21,379 nucleotides of DNA from Proteobacteria bacterium UBA6921 (GTDB taxonomy: Bacteria; Pseudomonadota; Gammaproteobacteria; SG8-11). How positions within the stretch are numbered: position 1 is the stretch's first letter; every line of letters begins with the position of its first letter. Positions 15,073 through 21,379 of the stretch are shown piece after piece. Made by a program: the position numbers and the translations under genes. Location: assembly GCA_002450895.1 (NCBI GenBank), contig DKAR01000140.1, forward strand, positions 2,016 through 23,394. Reading direction: 5' to 3'. The notes below the pieces were generated by a model, which saw only the letters and a program-made list of their open reading frames with translations, was not told where the DNA came from and did no database searches.

Positions 15073-15948
15073 TTAATCACTGTAAACGGGCAAGAGCTCG
15101 TACTGTTTTGCTGCTACGCGAAACGTCTTGCCGGTCTGTACCTCACGTATGATCTTCAGCACTTCGGTTGACGGAGCCGTGTTTGTCACAGCGGAGAGGC
15201 TGCGGTAATAGGGATATTTCTTTGACTTCAGACTCTGCGCCGTTGGCGGCACACCGTTCACCGTAATACTCTTGACTGCCAGCGAAGGCTCGCGTGCCCA
15301 GGTCGTTCCGCTGTATCCGATGGAGCCAGGAAAGTCGCTGACGCGCTTGATCAGATCATCGTCAGACGAAACGTCAACTCGTTCTGCAGCAAATTCCTTG
15401 TCGCTGGGAAGGACATGCTTCCAGTCGGTTTCGCGGTCCTTGCAATGCAAGCGCGTGATCACAACGATCGGACGGTCTTCGCCGCCAACTTCGTTCCAGT
15501 TACGAATCTTGCCGGAAAAAATTCCTTTTACCTGGCTCTCCGTCAGGTTCGCTACCGGATTTGCCTTGTTGACCATGATCGCCAAAGGCTCAAGAGCGAG
15601 AGGATAGACAGTCAGTCCTTCCCTCTGAATTTCCTCGTCGGAAATCTTGCAGCAAACGAAGCCAAAAGTTTCGTGCTTGGCGGTATTTTGCTTCGCCATT
15701 TTTACAGCCGCGTTGCACCCTTGTCCCAGCATGGAATTCTTTCCGTACAGAACAATCTTTTTCGTAACGAGGTGCTGCAGATCGTCTTTCAGGGTATCGA
15801 AAATGATCCATGGAAAGTGGGCGCCCGCACCTGATATCACGTTCTCGTCTTCTTCTGCCTGCGCAGAGAAAGAGGCAGACAGCGCGATTGCGGCGCACAT
15901 GACGTTAATCCAGCGGCGAGAATTGAAAACGCGAGAAGTGACAGGCAC
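15073..15948 (-). CDS. PstS-like periplasmic substrate-binding protein
   Basis: The protein has 291 residues from a GTG at 15946-15948 with AGGGGG 6 bases upstream. Residues 1-31 are a signal peptide (INVMCAAIALSASFSAQA, cleaved before EEDEN). The mature part shows PstS-like blocks: ISGAGAHFPW (38-47), GIFSGKIRNWNEVGG (142-156) and SIGYSG. The loop that in phosphate-binding PstS carries the Ser-Gly-Thr ligand residues reads TRLHCKDRETDWKH, with no SGT. The ligand is therefore probably not plain phosphate, or is bound differently. Four cysteines (78, 99, 100, 169) in the mature protein suggest disulfides. No pst permease or ATPase gene is near. It lies 5 bases before a membrane diguanylate cyclase, pointing to a sensory rather than transport role. 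Confidence 0.85.
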   Translation of the reverse strand: MPVTSRVFNSRRWINVMCAAIALSASFSAQAEEDENVISGAGAHFPWIIFDTLKDDLQHLVTKKIVLYGKNSMLGQGCNAAVKMAKQNTAKHETFGFVCCKISDEEIQREGLTVYPLALEPLAIMVNKANPVANLTESQVKGIFSGKIRNWNEVGGEDRPIVVITRLHCKDRETDWKHVLPSDKEFAAERVDVSSDDDLIKRVSDFPGSIGYSGTTWAREPSLAVKSITVNGVPPTAQSLKSKKYPYYRSLSAVTNTAPSTEVLKIIREVQTGKTFRVAAKQYELLPVYSD

Positions 15949-16095
15949 GGCATACCCCCTGTTGAATCCGGGAAAATAGAATCTTACGGACGCAGGTAAC
16001 CAGCTGCGCCTGCGCCCGTCAGTGGGTTTAGCGGAATATCTTTAGAAGACTTGAGAGAGAGACGCTTGTGTCAAAGTCGGCGTGCGACCAACTTC

Positions 16096-16848
16096 TCATT
16101 TTGGCCCGCAAATCGGGCACTTGGGATCTGCCCGAAGTTTCACCGTACGCCATTCAAGGCGCCTCGCGTCGAGAACAAGTAACTTTCCGTCCAATGAGCT
16201 TTCCATGCCTGTTAGCACCTTGAGCGTCTCGAGTGCTTGTATCGCGCCGATGATACCGACAAGCGGCCCGAGCACGCCCGTTTCGGAACAACTTTCCGCA
16301 ATTTCCTGCTCGTCCTGATAGAGGCAGCGATAACAAGGGCCCGTGCCGCCACGATAGCTATAGACCGCGACTTGAGCTTCCATTCGAATCGCCGCCGCCG
16401 AGACAAGCGGGACGTGCGCGGCACAGCATGCGGCGTTGAGCTCAAAACGCGTCGCGAAATTGTCTGTCGCGTCGACAACTACGTCGACCTGCGATACTTG
16501 CTCAATCAGGGACTCGCCAGACAAACGCTGCGGAATCGGCACGACGCTGACGTCCGGATTCAGGCGCGAAAGATACGCGGCTGCGGCACTCACTTTGCTC
16601 GCGCCGACGTCCGCGGTGGCATAAAGAATCTGGCGCTGCAGATTGGTCAGTTCAACGCTGTCACCGTCCGCAATGCGAAGCGTACCCACGCCAGCCGCGG
16701 CAAGGTAGAGACAAACAGGCGATCCCAACCCACCGGCGCCGACGACGAGCACTCGCGCCGCGGAGACTCTTTCCTGCCCCCGTATATCGAATCCGGCGAG
16801 CATGATATGCCGGCTGTACCGAAGCAGTTGATCATCAGATAAAGGCAA
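16096..16848 (-). CDS. moeB: MoeB/ThiF-family adenylyltransferase
   Basis: The protein has 250 residues from the TTG at 16846-16848, giving MPLSDDQLLRYSRHIMLAGF, the normal MoeB start, with GGGAGA 6 bases upstream. An earlier in-frame TTG at 16888-16890 would add 14 residues and has no good ribosome site. The Rossmann nucleotide loop VVGAGGLGSP is at 35-44, NLQRQI follows, and the conserved ATDNFATR has Asp129. Cys172/Cys175 (CYRC) and Cys244/Cys247 (CPIC) form the zinc site. Cys187 in CSETGVLGPLVG is the family's conserved cysteine. The enzyme adenylates the C-terminus of a small sulfur-carrier protein (MoaD in molybdopterin, ThiS in thiamine synthesis). There is no rhodanese extension and no moaD or thiS nearby, so MoeB versus ThiF cannot be settled; the symbol is tentative. 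Confidence 0.88.
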   Translation of the reverse strand: MPLSDDQLLRYSRHIMLAGFDIRGQERVSAARVLVVGAGGLGSPVCLYLAAAGVGTLRIADGDSVELTNLQRQILYATADVGASKVSAAAAYLSRLNPDVSVVPIPQRLSGESLIEQVSQVDVVVDATDNFATRFELNAACCAAHVPLVSAAAIRMEAQVAVYSYRGGTGPCYRCLYQDEQEIAESCSETGVLGPLVGIIGAIQALETLKVLTGMESSLDGKLLVLDARRLEWRTVKLRADPKCPICGPK

Positions 16849-16854
16849 TATTCT

Positions 16855-16860
16855 TCTCCC
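16855..16860 (-). promoter_or_regulatory. Ribosome-binding site deciding the moeB-like TTG start
   Basis: GGGAGA on the reverse strand lies 6 bases before TTG 16846-16848. The resulting N-terminus (MPLSDDQLLRYSRHI) matches the family, while the longer alternative lacks both features. Confidence 0.6.
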
Positions 16861-16955
16861 GACAAGATTTGTGACATCTTCAAGACTCAATCTCGTTCTT
16901 TCCGATCCGACAAATACTTAAGGTGCTGTGATTCGCGGCCCACTAGGATCAAACA

Positions 16956-19355
16956 ATGGTTGGCATTTCAGTGTACCTCGGCAAAGTATCAATCAAGCGA
17001 GTGCTCGCGCTTGGCTTTGCTCTCGTGCTGGCCTTTCTCGCCGCGTTGACGTTTGTCGGCCTGCGCAATATGGCGGACATCCAAAGCCGGTTGAATCGGA
17101 TCGTAAACAATTACGACGTAAAGATCGGATTCGTTCAGGCCATGCGCAACGCAGCGCGCGACCGTACAATCAGCATGTATCGGATGGTGACGCTGACGGA
17201 TCCGTTTCAGCGCGATGACGAATTCATGCAATTCAACCATTATGCCGCAGAGTTTGCCAATGCCCGGGCAGCGCTGCTGTCCCTGGACTTGGACCCGCGC
17301 GAACGCGACATTCTGGATTCGCAGGGAAAGATAACCGGCTATACCGTATCGCTGCAAAACGAAGTCGTGGAATTTGCCATAAAGGAGCAATTTAGCGATG
17401 CCGTTGAGCTGCTGTACCGAAAAACCATTCCTGCCCAGGACCAGGTCTTTGTCCATTTAACTGAACTGTTGGAGTATCAGCGTGATGCCTCTCGGCGAGC
17501 AAGCGACGAGGCGGCTGAAAGCTATAGCAACGCCCGACTGTTTATTCTGGGATTCGGCTCGGCAGCCGTCGTCGTGGGACTTTTTGTAGCGTTCATGGTC
17601 ATTCGCCACACCACACGCAATGAACAAAAGCTCCACCACGAAAAAGAGCGGGCGCAAGTTACGCTGCATTCCATTGGCGACGGCGTCATTACAACCAACC
17701 CGGAAGGAAAAGTGGAGTATCTGAACAAGGCCGCACAGGATTTGACCGGCTGGAGTGTGGAAAATGCCCGCGGAACGTCACTGCCTGATGTATTGAACGT
17801 TTTTGATGAGCACAACGTTCCCGCAACGACAAATCCAGCGCTATCAGCCATTCATGAAAATCGCATCGTCAATTCAACAGGGGCCATGATTCTCAAGAGC
17901 CGCGACGGCAAGGCTTACTCCATCGAATTCACTGCTGCACCGATCCGCGACCTTGGCCAGGGAACACTTGGGGCCATTCTTGTCTTCAAGAACATTACTG
18001 CACTGCGCGAAATGACCCAGCAGCTCGCCTATCAGGCGACACACGATTCACTGACCGGATTGACCAACCGAAGTGAATTCGAACGGCGCGTGGAAGTTGC
18101 ACTGACCGCCGCTCGAATCGATGGCGTTGAAAACGCGCTCCTTTACCTGGATCTCGATCAATTCAAGGTTGTTAACGATACGTGCGGTCACGTCGCGGGT
18201 GACGAACTGCTGAAACAAATCGCAGCCAGACTGCGCGCTCATGTCAGAAAATCGGATACTGTGGCCAGACTCGGCGGAGATGAGTTCGGCGTGCTACTCA
18301 ACGAGTGTACTGCGGAAGGGGCAATGCGCACTGCCGGCGAACTGCGCGATGAAATTCGTGATTTTCGTTTTTCCTGGGAAGACAAATCTTTTGAAATTAC
18401 TACCAGTATTGGTGTGGTCCCGGTACGCGGGGACAGTGGTACGTTAAACGATATCCTGAGCAACGCAGACTCCGCATGCTACGTGGCGAAGGATCTCGGT
18501 CGAAACAGAATTCATATTTACCAGCAGGATGATGAAGAGTTGGCGCGCCGCCAAGGCGAAATGCAGTGGCTGCCACGCATACGTACCGCGCTCAACGAAA
18601 ATCGATTCTGCCTCTATCATCAGCGTATCGTGCCGCTGCGCAGCAACAGCACCGAGGTTCATCACGAAATACTGTTGCGTATGCTGGATACAGAAAATCG
18701 CATTGTTCCACCCGGCTCGTTTCTTCCTGCCGCAGAACGCTACAACCTGATGCCCATGATCGACCGCTGGGTCATCGCCGCAGCGATACGCCATCTGCGT
18801 GAGAATCGCGACCATACGGCGGACGCCAATCACATCTGGACAATCAATCTCTCCGGGCAAACGATTTGCGATGAAGGGCTTCTGGAATTCGTAATGCGCG
18901 AGCTCGATCATTCGGGAATCAATCCATCCTCCATCTGTTTTGAAGTGACTGAGACAACCGCGGTCAGTAACCTGACGCGCGCCACGAAATTGATATCAAC
19001 ACTAAAACAGTACGGATGCCGGTTTGCGCTGGACGATTTTGGCGCCGGCCTGAGTTCATTCGGTTATCTGAAGAATCTGCCGGTCGATTTCCTGAAAATT
19101 GACGGAGGGTTTGTCCGCGACATGCTGGCGGACCCGATGGATGCAGCCATGGTTTCGTCCATCAACCAGATTGGCCACGTCATGGGCCTTAAAACCATCG
19201 CCGAATTTGTCGAAAATTCAGAAATTCTCGACCAGCTCGGGAAGCTTGGGATCGATTACGCACAGGGGTACGCCATTCACAAGCCAGAACCCCTGACCTC
19301 TTGGGCAAAAGAACCTGACTTACACTCGTCCTACCGTCCGGCGCGCCGCGCGTAA
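16956..19355 (+). CDS. Membrane c-di-GMP protein: four-helix-bundle sensor - PAS - GGDEF - EAL (MorA-like)
   Basis: The protein has 799 residues; the ATG has AGGA 7 bases upstream. Membrane helices at about 13-36 and 196-216 enclose an all-helical periplasmic domain like the four-helix bundle of chemoreceptors (QAMRNAARDRTISMYRM). A PAS domain lies at 232-350 (TLHSIGDGVITTNPEGKVEYLN). The GGDEF loop is at 440-444 with RxxD at 431-434. The phosphodiesterase domain has EIL (571-573) in HHEILLRM in place of EAL; this variant is usual in the MorA/YegE-type group. The catalytic Asn (INLSG), Glu (EVTET), DDFGAG, LKIDGGF and AEFVEN are present. By family it can both make and degrade c-di-GMP. It is divergent from moeB across 107 bases and convergent with the cytochrome gene (22 bases). 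I see no terminator in that gap. Confidence 0.93.
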   Translation: MVGISVYLGKVSIKRVLALGFALVLAFLAALTFVGLRNMADIQSRLNRIVNNYDVKIGFVQAMRNAARDRTISMYRMVTLTDPFQRDDEFMQFNHYAAEFANARAALLSLDLDPRERDILDSQGKITGYTVSLQNEVVEFAIKEQFSDAVELLYRKTIPAQDQVFVHLTELLEYQRDASRRASDEAAESYSNARLFILGFGSAAVVVGLFVAFMVIRHTTRNEQKLHHEKERAQVTLHSIGDGVITTNPEGKVEYLNKAAQDLTGWSVENARGTSLPDVLNVFDEHNVPATTNPALSAIHENRIVNSTGAMILKSRDGKAYSIEFTAAPIRDLGQGTLGAILVFKNITALREMTQQLAYQATHDSLTGLTNRSEFERRVEVALTAARIDGVENALLYLDLDQFKVVNDTCGHVAGDELLKQIAARLRAHVRKSDTVARLGGDEFGVLLNECTAEGAMRTAGELRDEIRDFRFSWEDKSFEITTSIGVVPVRGDSGTLNDILSNADSACYVAKDLGRNRIHIYQQDDEELARRQGEMQWLPRIRTALNENRFCLYHQRIVPLRSNSTEVHHEILLRMLDTENRIVPPGSFLPAAERYNLMPMIDRWVIAAAIRHLRENRDHTADANHIWTINLSGQTICDEGLLEFVMRELDHSGINPSSICFEVTETTAVSNLTRATKLISTLKQYGCRFALDDFGAGLSSFGYLKNLPVDFLKIDGGFVRDMLADPMDAAMVSSINQIGHVMGLKTIAEFVENSEILDQLGKLGIDYAQGYAIHKPEPLTSWAKEPDLHSSYRPARRA

Positions 19356-19377
19356 CGGATAACCACACCAGGCTTTC

Positions 19378-19659
19378 TTAGAACTTGTAGTACGTCGCGC
19401 TTACGTACTCGGTCACATCCGCCCGCTCTTCCGCGCTCCATTTTAGATTCATCTCTTTTTCCCAGCGCGCGACAAACGCGGCAACCTCATCGCGATTCGT
19501 CGCTTTTTTGTTTTCGCGCTTGTGTACTGAGTCTGTATGGCATCCAATGCAATGGTTTTCATAAAGCGCTTTTCCTCGCGTTGCATCTGCGGCAAAGGCG
19601 GGCGCCTGCATGCCCAACCCAAGGGCTAGTACTAGCACGTATCGACAGTTGTACTTCAT
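19378..19659 (-). CDS. Small periplasmic monoheme cytochrome c
   Basis: From the ATG at 19657-19659 the protein has 93 residues; AAGGAG lies just upstream and decides this start over a longer frame beginning at 19728. Residues 1-23 are a signal peptide (YVLVLALGLGMQAPAFA, cleaved before ADATRG). The heme-binding motif is CIGCH in ALYENHCIGCHTD, about 15 residues into the mature chain. The C-terminal part (WEKEMNLKWSAEERADVTEYVSATYYKF) matches a group of short cytochromes ending in YYxF. In relatives I recall, the position before NL is not Met, so the Met in EMNLKW as sixth ligand is only a guess. Mature size is about 70 residues. It is probably an electron carrier of unknown partner. It is divergent from the P-type ATPase. 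Confidence 0.9.
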   Translation of the reverse strand: MKYNCRYVLVLALGLGMQAPAFAADATRGKALYENHCIGCHTDSVHKRENKKATNRDEVAAFVARWEKEMNLKWSAEERADVTEYVSATYYKF

Positions 19660-19738
19660 GATTGTCTCCTTAGTTTGAATACTCTGACATGATCGTACCG
19701 CAAATGGGAATATCTGCGGATGATCCAAAAAATAACTG

Positions 19739-21379
19739 ATGCCGAATAACAGTTCCCAAACGCGCAGTTACACCGTGAACGGATTCGCCCATGCGAGTCG
19801 CGCGGCGGACGTCGTCGCGGCACTCGACTCCAATCTCACACTTGGGCTCTCAACTACTGAAATCGACGAACGGCGCGACACGTTTGGATTCAATGAGCTC
19901 CCAAAGGACCGACAGCAGTCCTATGCGGCTTTAGTTTTGCGGCAGTTCAAAAGTCCGTTGATCTATTTACTTCTGGTTGCCGCGTTGATGGCAAGCTTGC
20001 TTGGAAATCTCGGAGATGCATCCGTCATATTGGTCGTTGTCATTATCAATGCGGCCATCGGCGCTGTTCAGGAAGGGCGAGCCGCGCGATCGATGGCCGA
20101 ACTGCAGCGACTGTCCGCGGTATCCGCCCGGGTGGTCCGTGGCGGTATTGAACAAGTTGTGAATGCGCGGGATCTTGTTCCAGGCGACATCCTGCTGCTT
20201 TCAACTGGAGACGCGATTGGATCGGACGCGCGAATTGTGGAATGCGCGGCGCTGCAATGCGCCGAAGCAGCACTCACCGGCGAGTCGGTTCCTGTGGTCA
20301 AGGAATCCGGGACCCTTGCTTCCGAAACAATCCTTGCCGACCGGACCAATATGGTCTTTTCCGGTACCCACGTTACCGCCGGGCGCGCTCGGGCGATCGT
20401 AACAGCAACAGGGCTGTCGACAGAAATTGGCAAGATTGCGCGCTTGACGGCAACAACTCGTGAAGCGCCGACTCCCCTAGAAACACGCATTGCGCAGTAC
20501 GGAAGGAATCTTGTGGTGGCGGCCCTGATTGTTTTTGTCCTCGTCGTCACACTGGGCGCACTACGTGGGCTCCAGTTCATTGACATCTTCATGGTCGCGA
20601 TCAGTCAGGTTGTCTCCATGGTGCCTGAGGGCCTGCCCGTTGCGATGACGATTGCACTCGCGGTCGGCATGCAAAGAATGGCGCGTCGTGGCGCGATTGT
20701 CCGCCGATTGGCCGCCGTAGAGACGCTCGGTTCCACAAGCATTATCTGCACGGACAAGACCGGAACGCTGACTCGAAACGAAATGATGGTTTCGACGGTA
20801 TGGCTACCCGATGAACGGACATTCGAAATATCTGGCAATGGGTACGCACCGGCCGGAGATATCAAGCTGGACGGATTCCCTTTTGTACCAGATTTGGCTC
20901 TCAGAAAGGCCATGGAAGCCGCCGCACTATGCAACGATTCAAAATTGATCGCTCCCGATGCGGCGGATTCGCGCTGGCGGGTGCTAGGCGATCCAACGGA
21001 GGGCGCCTTGCTTTCCCTTGCGATGAAGGGCGGCATCGACGTCGATGTGTTGCGCAAGGATTGGCCGCGTTGGGGTGAGCTTCCCTTTGATCCGTCCACG
21101 AAGATGATGGCAACGGCTCATGTCGGGCCGCACGCTGAGCAACAGGTCTTTATCAAAGGCGCGCCTGAGGTTCTTGTCAGATTTTGCGGCCGGAATGATA
21201 AATCTGATCTTCGGATTTCCGTCGATGATCCTCAGCAACAAATCATGCTCGAGGCGGCTGATCGAATGGCCCACCGTGGCCTGCGAGTTCTGGCCATCGC
21301 GACTGTGGAAAACTCTCTTCTGGAAAGCGGAAAAACGATGGAGTCGCTGGCGGGAAAAGCCACGCTCCTGGCACTGATT
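19739..21379 (+). CDS. P-type cation-transporting ATPase, P2 group, N-terminal 547 residues (cut by window edge)
   Basis: The frame is open without stop or shift from the ATG at 19739 to the window end. The N-terminal cation-ATPase domain (ADVVAALDSNLTLGLSTTEI, FGFNELP) leads into the first helix pair (SPLIYLLLVAALMASLLGN, VILVVVIINAAIGAVQEGRA). The actuator domain carries TGES at 180-183. The ion-binding helix has PEGLP with Glu297. The phosphorylated Asp is Asp339 in CTDKTGTLT. The nucleotide domain has DPTEGALL and IKGAPEVL. These are P2-type features, as in Ca2+ pumps, not the CPx motif of heavy-metal pumps. Ca2+ is a guess; the helices after the nucleotide domain that would decide it lie outside. 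No clear ribosome-binding site precedes the ATG, so a leaderless or different start is possible. Confidence 0.93.
   Translation, partial: MPNNSSQTRSYTVNGFAHASRAADVVAALDSNLTLGLSTTEIDERRDTFGFNELPKDRQQSYAALVLRQFKSPLIYLLLVAALMASLLGNLGDASVILVVVIINAAIGAVQEGRAARSMAELQRLSAVSARVVRGGIEQVVNARDLVPGDILLLSTGDAIGSDARIVECAALQCAEAALTGESVPVVKESGTLASETILADRTNMVFSGTHVTAGRARAIVTATGLSTEIGKIARLTATTREAPTPLETRIAQYGRNLVVAALIVFVLVVTLGALRGLQFIDIFMVAISQVVSMVPEGLPVAMTIALAVGMQRMARRGAIVRRLAAVETLGSTSIICTDKTGTLTRNEMMVSTVWLPDERTFEISGNGYAPAGDIKLDGFPFVPDLALRKAMEAAALCNDSKLIAPDAADSRWRVLGDPTEGALLSLAMKGGIDVDVLRKDWPRWGELPFDPSTKMMATAHVGPHAEQQVFIKGAPEVLVRFCGRNDKSDLRISVDDPQQQIMLEAADRMAHRGLRVLAIATVENSLLESGKTMESLAGKATLLALI

Noticed and set aside
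16046..16074. Promoter for the PstS-like/cyclase pair from a perfect TTGACA on the minus strand (16069-16074)
   Set aside because: No acceptable -10 box is found 16-18 bases away; the nearest A/T-rich hexamer is 24 bases away.

Overview
This window reads as bacterial chromosome, most likely from a gammaproteobacterium. The basis is the atp gene order, the AtpE and AtpB sequences, a TfpX/TfpZ-like pilin accessory protein and a MorA-like GGDEF/EAL protein; this is judged from family resemblance, with no database search. Coding density is high. I see no insertion sequence, integrase, tRNA, rRNA, CRISPR array or other sign of recent transfer.

Layout. (1) 1-3414, minus strand: the promoter-proximal part of an F1Fo-ATP synthase operon, in transcription order atpZ-like, atpI, atpB, atpE, atpF, atpH, atpA. 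atpA is cut by the window edge inside its Walker A motif. A perfect TATAAT -10 box lies just upstream. (2) 3415-3797: a divergent control region with two palindromes and a direct repeat that brackets the atp promoter. (3) 3798-9505, plus strand: a pseudo-receiver-GGDEF-EAL protein, a 38-residue single-membrane-helix protein, a TfpX/TfpZ-like membrane protein, a small HExxH protein of unknown function, and a PAS-GGDEF-EAL protein. (4) 9721-13017, plus strand: a 1098-residue protein joining two cyclic-nucleotide-binding folds, a rhodanese fold, a very long coiled coil, one membrane helix and a Pro/Ala-rich tail. (5) 13481-16848, minus strand: a two-gene unit of a PstS-like periplasmic binding protein and a membrane diguanylate cyclase, with moeB/thiF-like upstream on the same strand. 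(6) 16956-19355, plus strand: a membrane PAS-GGDEF-EAL protein. (7) 19378-21379: a small periplasmic monoheme cytochrome c (minus) and, divergently, a P-type cation ATPase (plus) cut by the right edge.

How they work together. Outside the housekeeping atp genes the theme is cyclic-nucleotide signalling. Four GGDEF proteins, three with EAL domains, all keep the GG[D/E]EF loop and the RxxD inhibitory site. Each has a different input module: degenerate receiver, soluble PAS, Cache-like periplasmic domain, and four-helix-bundle plus PAS. The CNB-rhodanese-coiled-coil protein sits among them and could read out a nucleotide signal towards the envelope. The binding-protein/cyclase pair could link a periplasmic ligand to c-di-GMP. 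These links are inferred from domain content and gene position only. The most unusual items are the CNB-rhodanese membrane protein, the binding-protein/cyclase operon, and the receiver that has lost its phosphoacceptor aspartate.
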